DNA of 64,000 nucleotides, from NCBI GenBank assembly GCA_028383925.1, contig JAOEWO010000002.1, forward strand, positions 158,384 to 222,383. The letters run 5' to 3'. Made by a program: the position numbers and the translations under genes. Source of the DNA: Winogradskyella sp. GTDB taxonomy: Bacteria; Bacteroidota; Bacteroidia; Flavobacteriales; Flavobacteriaceae. Position 1 is the first letter of the stretch. Each line of letters opens with the position of its first letter. Positions 6,434 to 15,152 of the stretch are shown piece by piece. The notes under the pieces were generated by a model. The model was given only the letters and a program-made list of their open reading frames with translations. It was not told the DNA's origin and did not search any database.

Positions 6434-9418
6434 ATGAGGTACGATTTCAATCATATTGAAAAAAAATGGCAAGACCATTGGGCAAAAAACCAAACGTTTA
6501 AAGCGTCTAACACAAGCGACAAACCAAAATATTACGTTTTAGATATGTTCCCTTATCCTTCTGGAGCAGGCTTACACGTTGGGCATCCATTAGGTTATAT
6601 TGCTAGTGATATTTATGCACGCTACAAACGTCATAAAGGTTTCAATGTATTGCATCCTCAAGGTTATGATAGTTTTGGATTACCAGCAGAACAATATGCA
6701 ATTCAGACAGGTCAGCATCCGGCAATTACTACGGAGACTAATATTAAAACGTACAGAAGACAATTAGATCAAATTGGCTTTTCTTTTGATTGGAGTCGTG
6801 AAGTGCGTACTTCAAACCCTGAATATTACAAATGGACACAGTGGATTTTTATTCAATTATTTGAATCGTGGTACAATAACGATTCAAATAAAGCCGAAGA
6901 TATAAAGACCTTAATTTCTAAGTTTACTTTAGAAGGTAACACAACTGTAAATGCAGCTTGCGATGATAATATTGAAGCATTTACAGCTGAAGATTGGAAC
7001 AGTTATTCAGCAGAACAACAAGAAGAAATACTTTTAAAATACAGATTAACTTATTTAGCCGAAACAGAAGTAAACTGGTGCCCAGAGTTAGGAACCGTTT
7101 TGGCTAATGACGAAATTGTAAACGGGGTGTCCGAACGTGGAAGTCATCCTGTAGTGCGTAAAAAAATGACACAATGGAGCATGCGAATTTCTGCGTATGC
7201 AGAACGTTTGCTTCAAGGATTAGATACTATTGATTGGACAGATGCACTTAAGGAAACACAACGTAATTGGATTGGAAAATCTGTTGGTGCATCTGTAACA
7301 TTTAAGGTCATTCCTGCTGTCACATCGAGCGAAGTCGAGATGTCTCAAAAAATAGACGTCTTCACCACAAGACCAGACACCATTTTTGGGGTCTCTTTCA
7401 TGACACTCGCACCAGAACACGAATTAGTTTCAAAAATAACAACTGAAGCTCAGAAAGAAGCTGTAGAAGCTTACATAGAAAAAACAGCAAAGCGAAGCGA
7501 GCGTGAGCGTATGGCAGATGTAAAAACCATTTCGGGTGTGTTTACAGGCGCTTATGCAGAGCATCCCTTTACAAAACAACCCATTCAAATTTGGATTGGT
7601 GATTATGTATTAGCTAGTTACGGAACTGGTGCAGTTATGGCTGTACCTTGCGGTGACCAACGCGATTACGATTTTGCGAAACATTTTAGTATCGATATTC
7701 CTAATATTTTTGAAGGTGTAGATATTTCTGAAGAAGCTTACGGTTCTAAAGACAATGTAAAAATTGCAAATAGTGATTTCCTTAACGGTATGAACTATAA
7801 AAAAGCAAGCAAACGTGCCATTTATGAGCTTGAAAACATAAAACAAGGAGAAGGTAAAACCAATTACAGATTGCGAGATGCTGTATTTTCTCGCCAGCGT
7901 TATTGGGGAGAACCATTCCCTGTGTATTATGTAAACGGCATGCCACAAATGATAGACAAAGCACATTTGCCTATTGTACTGCCAGAAGTAGAAAAATATT
8001 TACCAACCGAAGAAGGCGAACCACCTTTAGGCCGTGCAGACGTTTGGGCTTGGTGTACGGAAAGTAATTCTGTAGTTTCTAATGATAAAATAAATAATAC
8101 AACTATTCATCCTTTAGAATTGAATACTATGCCAGGTTGGGCAGGTAGTTCTTGGTACTTTTTCCGTTATATGGAAGATGCTATGCGAGATGAAACCTTT
8201 GCAAGTAAAGACGCACTTAACTATTGGGAAAATGTAGATTTATACATAGGTGGAAGCGAGCACGCAACAGGCCATTTATTATACTCACGTTTTTGGGTAA
8301 AATTACTGAAAGATCGCGGTTTCGTTAATGTAGAAGAGCCTTTTAAAAAGTTGATTAACCAAGGGATGATACTTGGGACTAGTGCTTTTGTTGCAAAAGT
8401 ATATATTCAAACTTCTAAGACAGAAACAGATGAACAAAGAGCAAAAACACCTATTTATTGTTCAGCTAATTTGATTGAAAATACTGAGAATGAAAATCTT
8501 AAAAAGCTAATATTTGATAAAATTAAGGAAAGGTTTAGTGATGCTGTAATTGAAAAACATCATGCTTCAAATTTATTTTTAACTTATATACATGCAGATG
8601 TTTCATTAGTAAATTCTTCTGACGAATTAGATTTAGAAGCTTTTAAAGATTGGAGAACAGAATTTAAAAACGCAGAATTTATAACTGATTCGGATGGGGT
8701 ATTTAAAGTCAAACGCGAAGTCGAAAAAATGTCCAAATCTAAATACAACGTGGTCAATCCAGACCAAATTGTAGAAGATTTCGGTGCAGACAGTCTAAGA
8801 CTCTACGAAATGTTCCTTGGTCCATTAGAACAATACAAACCTTGGAATACTGCTGGTATATCAGGTGTACATAATTTCCTCAAAAAACTATGGAAACTTT
8901 ACCATCAAGGAGAAAATGGAGCATTCTACGCAGACTCTTCTCCTCTGGGGAAGTCGGATGGGGCTTTTAAGACTTTACATAAAACCATAAAAAAAGTTGC
9001 TGAAGATATTGAGAACTTCTCTTTTAATACGTCTGTTTCAACTTTTATGATTGCAGTAAATGAGTTAACAGCTCAAAAGTGCACGAGTAAAGACATCTTA
9101 GAACCTTTATTGGTTTTAATATCGCCTTATGCACCGCATATTGCAGAAGAGTTGTGGGAACAATTAGGACATAGTACGTCCATTTCTACAGCACCTTTTC
9201 CAGAATTTGATGCGAGTCATTTGGTAGAAAGCAGCAAAAATTATCCCATTTCATTTAATGGTAAAATGCGTTTTACATTAGAGCTACCAATGGATATGTC
9301 TAAAGATGACATTGAAGCTGCAGTTATGGCTAACGAAAAAACCATGGCACAATTAGAGGGCAGAACACCTAAGAAAGTGATTGTGGTGCCTGGTAAGATT
9401 GTAAATATTGTTGGGTAA
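6434..9418 (+). CDS. leuS: leucyl-tRNA synthetase
   Basis: The 994-aa class I synthetase charges tRNA-Leu. The HIGH motif is HVGH at 48-51 within FPYPSGAGLHVGHPLGY, the KMSKS motif is at 765-769, and the CP1 editing domain contains TTRPDTIFGVSFM (about 310) and the YGTGAVMAVP motif (about 398). It is longer than the roughly 860-aa E. coli enzyme because of a Bacteroidota-type insert after residue 145 and a large leucine-specific insert before KMSKS. Two further short inserts, at residues 296-305 (VTSSEVEMSQ) and about 835-845 (SSPLGKSDGA), look repeat-derived; see findings. The gene stands alone with a repeat abutting its stop codon. Confidence 0.98.
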   Translation: MRYDFNHIEKKWQDHWAKNQTFKASNTSDKPKYYVLDMFPYPSGAGLHVGHPLGYIASDIYARYKRHKGFNVLHPQGYDSFGLPAEQYAIQTGQHPAITTETNIKTYRRQLDQIGFSFDWSREVRTSNPEYYKWTQWIFIQLFESWYNNDSNKAEDIKTLISKFTLEGNTTVNAACDDNIEAFTAEDWNSYSAEQQEEILLKYRLTYLAETEVNWCPELGTVLANDEIVNGVSERGSHPVVRKKMTQWSMRISAYAERLLQGLDTIDWTDALKETQRNWIGKSVGASVTFKVIPAVTSSEVEMSQKIDVFTTRPDTIFGVSFMTLAPEHELVSKITTEAQKEAVEAYIEKTAKRSERERMADVKTISGVFTGAYAEHPFTKQPIQIWIGDYVLASYGTGAVMAVPCGDQRDYDFAKHFSIDIPNIFEGVDISEEAYGSKDNVKIANSDFLNGMNYKKASKRAIYELENIKQGEGKTNYRLRDAVFSRQRYWGEPFPVYYVNGMPQMIDKAHLPIVLPEVEKYLPTEEGEPPLGRADVWAWCTESNSVVSNDKINNTTIHPLELNTMPGWAGSSWYFFRYMEDAMRDETFASKDALNYWENVDLYIGGSEHATGHLLYSRFWVKLLKDRGFVNVEEPFKKLINQGMILGTSAFVAKVYIQTSKTETDEQRAKTPIYCSANLIENTENENLKKLIFDKIKERFSDAVIEKHHASNLFLTYIHADVSLVNSSDELDLEAFKDWRTEFKNAEFITDSDGVFKVKREVEKMSKSKYNVVNPDQIVEDFGADSLRLYEMFLGPLEQYKPWNTAGISGVHNFLKKLWKLYHQGENGAFYADSSPLGKSDGAFKTLHKTIKKVAEDIENFSFNTSVSTFMIAVNELTAQKCTSKDILEPLLVLISPYAPHIAEELWEQLGHSTSISTAPFPEFDASHLVESSKNYPISFNGKMRFTLELPMDMSKDDIEAAVMANEKTMAQLEGRTPKKVIVVPGKIVNIVG
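7318..7347 (+). repeat. palindromic repeat (family A) inside leuS
   Basis: A 30-base imperfect hairpin (left arm ACATCGA, right arm TCGAGATGT) encodes VTSSEVEMSQ in frame, at a point where LeuRS proteins normally go directly from the strand VTFKV to the IDVFTTRPDT motif. Similar sequences occur in hemW (61231-61258) and in the intergenic stretch at 29936-29958. Confidence 0.55.
8936..8967 (+). repeat. repeat (family B) inside leuS
   Basis: A CTTCTCC...GGGGAAG hairpin encodes SSPLGKSDGA in frame, between the helix before KTLHKTIKKV and the preceding loop. The same reading (SSPL-x3-D-x-A) appears at the N-terminus of hemW (60871-60900), which suggests a shared short repeat rather than homology of the two proteins. 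Confidence 0.45.
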
Positions 9419-9421
9419 CAA

Positions 9422-9437
9422 ATTCCTGCGTAGGCAG
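9422..9437. repeat. short palindromic repeat (family D) directly after the leuS stop
   Basis: The sequence ATTCCTGCGTAGGCAG follows the leuS stop codon after four bases. It belongs to the same family as the copies at 31518, 32990 and 33232, all of the form ATTCCTGC-loop-GCAGGAAT. Confidence 0.6.
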
Positions 9438-9446
9438 CGATCTTAT

Positions 9447-9919
9447 AATTTATTTTAAGTAATGGTCAGTTTGAGTGAAATTGCTTTTTTTCAATTTAGT
9501 ATCGAGAACAGATTATAAGCTTCTCGATACAATTTGCTCATGCTTCACAAATCACTCGAAGTGACGTTCAAGGTTTATTTGTTAATTTATTTTAAGTAAT
9601 GGTCAGTTTGAGTGAAATTGCTTTTTTTCAATTTAGTATCGAGAACAGATTATAAGCTTCTCGATACAATTTGCTCATGCTTCACAAATCACTCGAAGTG
9701 ACGTTCAAGGTTTATTTGTTAATTTATTTTAAGTAATGGTCAGTTTGAGTGAAATTGCTTTTTTTCAATTTAGTATCGAGAACAGATTATAAGCTTCTCG
9801 ATACAATTTGCTCATACTTCACAAATCACTCGAAGTGACGCTCAAGGTTTATTTGTTAATTTATTTTAAGTAATGGTCAGTTCGAGTGAAATTGCTTTTT
9901 GCAATTTAGTATCGAGAAC
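9447..9919. repeat. 137-bp tandem repeat array, three full copies and a partial fourth
   Basis: Copies begin at 9447, 9584, 9721 and 9858 with an exact 137-base period. Copies 1 and 2 are essentially identical, copy 3 has two or three substitutions, and copy 4 diverges after about 62 bases. Each unit can fold into a hairpin of about 100 nt (9465-9565 in copy 1): outer arms GTCAGTTTGAGTGA and TCACTCGAAGTGAC, and an inner perfect 10-bp stem GTATCGAGAA/TTCTCGATAC (9499-9530) with a 12-base loop. No open frame spans the array. It fills most of the 718-base gap between leuS and ald; the rest of that gap is AT-rich with a terminator at 10061. Confidence 0.95.
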
Positions 9920-10060
9920 CGTTCAAGAATCAATCTAGTTTTTACTTTATCGAAACAATTTTACGTTCATCTATTTTGGTATCTCACTGAAAATAAGTGC
10001 TATTTTGTAAATATCTCAAAATAAAAGCCTCAAAATAATAATTCAGTAAAAATGTCTTTA

Positions 10061-10096
10061 AATAGCTATCCAAATTTGGATAGCTATTTTTTTTAA
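10061..10096 (+). terminator. rho-independent terminator between the repeat array and ald
   Basis: A 28-base perfect palindrome (AATAGCTATCCAAA / TTTGGATAGCTATT) is followed by a run of eight T. It lies 640 bases after leuS and 40 bases before ald, so it may end a transcript reading through the repeat array or act as a leader attenuator for ald. Confidence 0.75.
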
Positions 10097-10136
10097 TGGT
10101 ATTTGCTAAAGCTATTAATCTCAAAAATTTACAGGC

Positions 10137-11237
10137 ATGACAATTGGTGTTCCAAAGGAAATTAAGAATAATGAAAATAGAGTAGGTATGACGCCTTCTG
10201 GTGTTTTTGAATTAACAAAAAACAATCATACCGTTTTTGTACAGAAAGATGCTGGTTTTGGTAGTGGCTTTTTTGATGAAGATTATAAAAGGGTTGGGGC
10301 TACTGTTTTAGATACTATTGAAGCGGTTTATGCTGCTGCAGATATGATTGTAAAGGTTAAAGAACCCATTGCAGAAGAGTACGCATTTATAAAGTCTAAC
10401 CACGTGGTGTTTACTTATTTCCATTTTGCTTCAAGTGAGCCTTTAACCAAAGCGATGATTAAGAGTAAGTCTGTTTGTATTGCTTACGAAACTGTTGAAG
10501 ATGCAGATGGTTCCTTGCCATTATTAACACCAATGTCTGAAGTTGCAGGTCGCATGGCCATACAACAAGGAGCTAAATATTTAGAAAAACCAATTAAAGG
10601 TCGAGGTGTATTATTAGGTGGTGTACCAGGTGTGCCACCAGGAAAAGTGTTGGTTCTAGGTGCTGGTGTTGTTGGTATACAAGCCGCAAAAATGGCAGCA
10701 GGTTTGGGTGCGCACGTTACGGTTATGGACATTAATATGAAACAATTACGTTATGTTAATGATGTAATGCCACCACATGTGGTTACAGAGTTTTCTAGCG
10801 AGTATACCATTAGAAAACGTATAAAAGATCATGATTTAATTATTGGTGGTGTCTTAGTAAAAGGTGCAAAAGCACCAAAATTGATAACAAGGGATATGCT
10901 AAAAGATATGCGTCCTGGCACTGTACTTGTTGATGTGGCTGTAGATCAAGGTGGTTGTATGGAAACTACTAAAGCCACAACACATGAGGACCCTACATTT
11001 ATTATAGATGACGTAGTGCACTATTGCGTAGGAAATATGCCTGGTGCAGTGCCTTATACATCAACTCTGGCATTGACAAATGTAACCTTACCTTATGTTT
11101 TGCGTTTGGCAAATGACGGTTGGGAAAATGCTTGTAATAAAGATAAAACGCTAGCAAAAGGTCTAAATATCGTTAATGGTAAAATTGTTTATCAAGAAAT
11201 AGCAGAAGCTTTTAATTGGTCTGTAGAAATTCTGTAA
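10137..11237 (+). CDS. ald: alanine dehydrogenase
   Basis: The 366-aa enzyme catalyses NAD-dependent oxidative deamination of L-alanine to pyruvate and ammonia. It starts with MTIGVPKEIKNNENRVGMTP, the family N-terminal signature, has KVKEP (substrate-binding Lys) near residue 77, HFASS with the catalytic His near 97, and a Rossmann motif VLGAGVVG at about 174-181. The closing part DVVHYCVGNMPGAVPYTST is also diagnostic. Length is normal. It is monocistronic. The Lrp/AsnC regulator at 13113 is of the class that often controls ald, but it is not adjacent. Confidence 0.96.
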   Translation: MTIGVPKEIKNNENRVGMTPSGVFELTKNNHTVFVQKDAGFGSGFFDEDYKRVGATVLDTIEAVYAAADMIVKVKEPIAEEYAFIKSNHVVFTYFHFASSEPLTKAMIKSKSVCIAYETVEDADGSLPLLTPMSEVAGRMAIQQGAKYLEKPIKGRGVLLGGVPGVPPGKVLVLGAGVVGIQAAKMAAGLGAHVTVMDINMKQLRYVNDVMPPHVVTEFSSEYTIRKRIKDHDLIIGGVLVKGAKAPKLITRDMLKDMRPGTVLVDVAVDQGGCMETTKATTHEDPTFIIDDVVHYCVGNMPGAVPYTSTLALTNVTLPYVLRLANDGWENACNKDKTLAKGLNIVNGKIVYQEIAEAFNWSVEIL

Positions 11238-11487
11238 ATCATAAATTTAGCTTTACAAGTTAGTTGTACATTATGGTAAAATTTATCACTTAGAGCTTAT
11301 TTTTCGGTTTAAAATGAGAGAAATTAGTTTAGAGAAGCAGTATTTTAGTTTTTAAATAGTTCTAGATGCTATTTTTACACCTCAAAATTACTCGAACTGA
11401 CATTGCTAAATTCTATTACAAAATGTACAACAGGTTTTTATAATAATCTGACAAAATTTCTTAACTATTAAATGGCTTACTATTTGC

Positions 11488-11495
11488 TATCTTTA
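11488..11495 (+). promoter_or_regulatory. probable -7 box before the YugP-like protease gene
   Basis: TATCTTTA matches seven of eight positions of TAnnTTTG, 29 bases before the start codon. The preceding 250 bases after ald contain no gene; a degraded copy of the end of the 137-bp unit (ACTCGAACTGAC) is visible at 11390-11401. Confidence 0.3.
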
Positions 11496-11523
11496 TACCA
11501 GTAAATTTTAATGTGTTAAAAAT

Positions 11524-12210
11524 ATGATGGGATATTATATAATTGCAGGAGCTATATTTTTAGTAAGCTCTTATGTTAGCAATAAATTAAAAAGTAAATT
11601 TGAATTCTATTCTAAAGTAAGTCTTAAAAATGGTTTAAGCGGTAAAGAAATAGCTGAAAAAATGTTAGCAGATCATGGTATAACAGATGTTGAGGTAATA
11701 TCTACACCAGGCCAATTAACAGACCATTACAATCCAAAAAATAAAACAGTAAATTTAAGTGAGGTCGTTTATAATGCACGTAATACATCTGCTGCGGCAG
11801 TATCTGCTCACGAAGTTGGCCATGCCGTACAACATGCACAGGCTTACAGTTGGTTAAAAATGCGATCTGCTATTGTACCCGCAGTTGGTATAAGTAGTAA
11901 GTTGTCTAACATAGTTATTATGGCGGGTTTGGTATTGTCAGTAACAAGTTCTTTTGGTAGTTCTATATTGCTTATAGGTATTGTTTTATTTGCTGTAACT
12001 ACAGCCTTTACATTTATTACGTTACCAGTTGAGTATGACGCGAGTAACCGCGCATTAGCTTGGTTAAAGCATAAAAATATGGTTACAAAAGACGAGTACA
12101 AAGGTTCTGAAGATGCTTTAAAATGGGCAGCACGCACCTATTTAGTAGCGGCATTGGGCTCTTTGGCAACACTACTTTATTTTGTAAGTATTTATTTAAA
12201 TAGACGGTAA
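11524..12210 (+). CDS. membrane zinc metallopeptidase, YugP/Zn_peptidase_2 family
   Basis: This 228-aa protein has an N-terminal transmembrane helix (about 3-19), a zinc-binding HEVGH motif at residues 96-100 (within SAHEVGHAVQHA), and two to three C-terminal helices (about 133-165 and 203-223). This is the arrangement of the YugP family of membrane-bound zinc peptidases (PF04298); the substrate is unknown. The next gene starts about 90 bases downstream on the same strand and also encodes a membrane protein, so the pair may be co-transcribed. Confidence 0.9.
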   Translation: MMGYYIIAGAIFLVSSYVSNKLKSKFEFYSKVSLKNGLSGKEIAEKMLADHGITDVEVISTPGQLTDHYNPKNKTVNLSEVVYNARNTSAAAVSAHEVGHAVQHAQAYSWLKMRSAIVPAVGISSKLSNIVIMAGLVLSVTSSFGSSILLIGIVLFAVTTAFTFITLPVEYDASNRALAWLKHKNMVTKDEYKGSEDALKWAARTYLVAALGSLATLLYFVSIYLNRR

Positions 12211-12302
12211 ACTCTGAAATTGTAAAGCAATTTTTTTAATCTGTTTTTGTTTTATTTCAAGAAAATACTTACTTTAAAAATATTAAATTAATCAAAAAAA
12301 AA

Positions 12303-13028
12303 ATGGAAAACCAATTACCAGAGCAACAAGAGCACCAACAAGTAAAAGTTATGATAGGGAGCCTCTCTGACGTTGAGCGTGTTGTATTTTATAAAAAAAC
12401 CTATTCTCATGTTGCAGGTGGTGTACTTGTGTTTATTCTTTTCGAATATTTATTAATGCAAAGTGATACTATAATTGAGTTTATGTTCTCAATGACAGAA
12501 GGTTATAAATGGCTTATAATGCTAGGCGGTTTTATGCTAGCTACAAGTTATGCAGAGAACATGGCAATGCGTACAACAGATAAGAATATGCAATATTTAG
12601 CGTATGGTATTTATATCTTCTTTCAGGCCTTAATATTTGTACCAATGATTGCTATGGCTGCATTTTATATGGACTCTGGTGTAGAAATTCTTTACCAAGC
12701 GTCAACTGTTACTTTAGCTCTTTTTACAGGCTTGTCTGTTGCCGTATTAATGACAAAAACAGATTTTTCATTCCTAAAAACAGGTTTAACTATTGGTTTC
12801 TTTATAGCTATTGGCCTAATTATAGCGGGTATTTTATTTGGCTTTAATTTAGGATTGTGGTTTTCTGTAGGTATGTGTTTATTGGCAGGTGGCTCTATTT
12901 TATACCAAACTTCTAATTTGGTTAATAAATTTGGTGTAGAAGATTATATACCTGCAGCTTTAGGTTTATTTGCTTCGCTTATGCTATTGTTTTGGTATAT
13001 ACTTAGAATTTTTATGTCTAGAGATTAA
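12303..13028 (+). CDS. Bax inhibitor-1/YccA family membrane protein
   Basis: The 241-aa protein has seven predicted transmembrane helices and the BI-1 start (a short cytoplasmic N-terminus, then FYKKTYSHVAGGVLVFILFEYL). The C-terminal aspartates expected for the pH-sensing calcium-leak family are not clearly placed. Bacterial members are putative calcium-leak channels or FtsH-interacting proteins; nothing local narrows this down. A strong bidirectional terminator follows. Confidence 0.88.
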   Translation: MENQLPEQQEHQQVKVMIGSLSDVERVVFYKKTYSHVAGGVLVFILFEYLLMQSDTIIEFMFSMTEGYKWLIMLGGFMLATSYAENMAMRTTDKNMQYLAYGIYIFFQALIFVPMIAMAAFYMDSGVEILYQASTVTLALFTGLSVAVLMTKTDFSFLKTGLTIGFFIAIGLIIAGILFGFNLGLWFSVGMCLLAGGSILYQTSNLVNKFGVEDYIPAALGLFASLMLLFWYILRIFMSRD

Positions 13029-13053
13029 GTTATAGTTACTTAAAAAGTAGTAT

Positions 13054-13099
13054 TAAAAAAGAGCAGTTTTAAAAGTATACTTTTAAAACTGCTCTTTTT
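13054..13099. terminator. bidirectional terminator between the BI-1 and Lrp genes
   Basis: A 46-base perfect inverted repeat centred on AGTATACT (stem AGAGCAGTTTTAAAAGTA) has A-runs on the left and T-runs on the right, so it can terminate the two convergent genes in both directions. Confidence 0.9.
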
Positions 13100-13112
13100 T
13101 TGTTGAAGAAAT

Positions 13113-13583
13113 TTAGATTTTAATCTGTCTATTAATTTGTTCTTGTAAAGAGATAAACGTTTCGGTACGAGACACTCCTTTTATACCTTGTATGTCTGTA
13201 TTTAAAACATGCATTAAATGCTCATTATCTTTAGCTAAAATCTTAATAAAAATACTCCAGTGCCCTGTGGTATAATGACATTCTATAACCTCGGGTATTT
13301 TTTGTAATTGTTTTACAGCCTCAGGGTTGCTAACAGCTTTATCTAAATATATACCAACAAATGCCATTGTTGAGTACCCTAAGGCTTTCGGGTTAATAAC
13401 AAATTTTGATCCTGCAAGTAATCCAGATTTTTCTAATTTTTTAAGCCGTTGATGTATAGCTGCGCCAGAGATACCAACATGGCGAGCTATTTCTAAAATT
13501 GGTGTTCTTGCATCTGCCATTAAAGCACGTAGTATCTTTTTATCAATACCATCAATATAAATCCCATTATCCTTAACCTTCAT
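13113..13583 (-). CDS. Lrp/AsnC family transcriptional regulator
   Basis: The 156-aa protein has an N-terminal winged helix-turn-helix (about residues 12-60: DKKILRALMADARTPILEIA, then a recognition helix around GAAIHQRLKKL) and a C-terminal RAM ligand-binding domain (about 75-150). The family senses amino acids and controls their metabolism. It lies 124 bases downstream of the saccharopine dehydrogenase gene on the same strand, which makes lysine or a related amino acid a reasonable effector (inference). Confidence 0.93.
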   Translation of the reverse strand: MKVKDNGIYIDGIDKKILRALMADARTPILEIARHVGISGAAIHQRLKKLEKSGLLAGSKFVINPKALGYSTMAFVGIYLDKAVSNPEAVKQLQKIPEVIECHYTTGHWSIFIKILAKDNEHLMHVLNTDIQGIKGVSRTETFISLQEQINRQIKI

Positions 13584-13707
13584 CTGTACTTTAGTTTAAA
13601 ATTGAAAGTTAAAAATAATGAAATGATTTCAATTTGAAATAGTAGCGCAGCATTTAGTATGCAAGTATTACATGTTCAGTGTTAAACTAGTTAACTAAAG
13701 CCTCATT

Positions 13708-15072
13708 TCAAACATTTAAGGGATTATAACCCAAGTAAGAAACTTCTTTTTCTTTAAAAACAACTCCGTAAGTTTCTAATTCTTTTAGAATAGGTGTATA
13801 AACTTCTTTTGTAATAGGTATTTGTACACCAGGTGTTTTAATCTTACCATTTAAAATCGCTACAGTGGCTATGGCTACAGGTAAACCAACAGTTTTTGCC
13901 ATTGCGGTGTAAGTTTGGTCCTCCCCAACGGTAACCATAGTAGCATCAATTTGATGTTTTTTGCTATTAAGTTCGTAGCCAAACTTATGGTACATTACAA
14001 TCATATCTTTATCATCTTGGTTTAGCGTCCAGCTATCTAGTAGTATTTTTTGCAAAATTTGAGCAGGTGTCGCTTTTTCTAATACAACCATTTTTTCAGA
14101 ATTGAATAGGTCTAATTCTAAAAATTTATCCCAAACAATATCATCTTGGTCAATTTTTAAAGCATGTCTAAACTTAAGTTCTACAGAATCTGTTGGACTG
14201 TAAGGTAAAAATGCATTTACAAAATCGCGATAACTCATATTAATACTGTCGTCTATTGTATAGCTGTCATCTGTCATGCCAAGTTGTACAAAAACATTCC
14301 AAGCACGACTAAATCCAACACGTCTCATAGTGCCTCGATAAAGCGTTTTTATATAATCTAATCCATATACGTTTTGGTATTTTAAAGAATCTCTATTAGC
14401 ATACGCTTCAAAACGGCCATAACCTTCTACTTCTAAAAATTCGGTACGTCTAAATAAACGGTTGTACGGAATGTACTTAAACTGTCCTTCTTGTAAAAAC
14501 TTTGCAGCACCACCTTGTCCTGCTACAACGACATTTCTAGGGTTCCATGTAAATTTATAATTCCATAGGTTTGTATCGCTTTCTGGTGCGACAAGCCCAC
14601 CAGTAAAAGATTCAAATAAAATCATTTTACCACCTTTGTCTCTTATTTGGTCTATAACCTGCATAGCGCTCATGTGATCAATGCCAGGATCTACACCAAT
14701 TTCATTCATAAAAACGAGTCCATTAGCAATCGCATCTTCATTAAGTGCTTGCATTTCTGCACTAACATAAGAGGCAGTTACCATATGTTTTTTATAGGTA
14801 ATACAGTCTTTTGCTACTTCAATATGGAAACGTGCAGGAAGCATGGACACTACAATATCTGCATCTTTTACCGCAATAGTTCTCGATTGCGCATTAAAAA
14901 CATCAAGATGAACAATATTTACATTGTTGTGTGAACCTACTAGTTTTTTAGCGTTTTCTACATTAAGATCACCAATGGTGATATGTAAATTTTCAGATTG
15001 AGATTTATCTAATAAATATTTTATAAGGTAAGACGAGGATTTACCTGCGCCAATGATTAAAATCTTTCGCAT
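13708..15072 (-). CDS. saccharopine dehydrogenase family protein
   Basis: The 454-aa enzyme begins with a Rossmann motif IIGAGKSSSYLI (5-16) and has the Sacchrp_dh_NADP domain followed by the C-terminal Sacchrp_dh_C fold: NEIGVDPGIDHMSAMQVIDQ, and a late TMAKTVGLPVAIATVAILNG. Length fits saccharopine dehydrogenase (glutamate-forming), which splits saccharopine to aminoadipate semialdehyde and glutamate in lysine degradation. A glutaryl-CoA dehydrogenase gene at 35065 could act later in the same route. A lysine-ketoglutarate reductase gene is not in the window. Confidence 0.88.
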   Translation of the reverse strand: MRKILIIGAGKSSSYLIKYLLDKSQSENLHITIGDLNVENAKKLVGSHNNVNIVHLDVFNAQSRTIAVKDADIVVSMLPARFHIEVAKDCITYKKHMVTASYVSAEMQALNEDAIANGLVFMNEIGVDPGIDHMSAMQVIDQIRDKGGKMILFESFTGGLVAPESDTNLWNYKFTWNPRNVVVAGQGGAAKFLQEGQFKYIPYNRLFRRTEFLEVEGYGRFEAYANRDSLKYQNVYGLDYIKTLYRGTMRRVGFSRAWNVFVQLGMTDDSYTIDDSINMSYRDFVNAFLPYSPTDSVELKFRHALKIDQDDIVWDKFLELDLFNSEKMVVLEKATPAQILQKILLDSWTLNQDDKDMIVMYHKFGYELNSKKHQIDATMVTVGEDQTYTAMAKTVGLPVAIATVAILNGKIKTPGVQIPITKEVYTPILKELETYGVVFKEKEVSYLGYNPLNV

Positions 15073-15152
15073 AATAAGTATATATGACTAAATTTGTATA
15101 GCACGAATGTAGTAAATACAAAAGGTATTATAGATTGAAATTAAACTTTAAT

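Noticed and set aside
7610..7966. 118-codon frame opposite leuS
   Set aside because: It is a shadow of the conserved synthetase sequence.
9447..9919. Regular repeats as a CRISPR array
   Set aside because: The unit is 137 bases without unique spacers, and no cas gene is near; it is a tandem repeat.
13054..13099. Long palindrome as a regulator operator
   Set aside because: Its position between two convergent stops and its A/T tails fit a bidirectional terminator.
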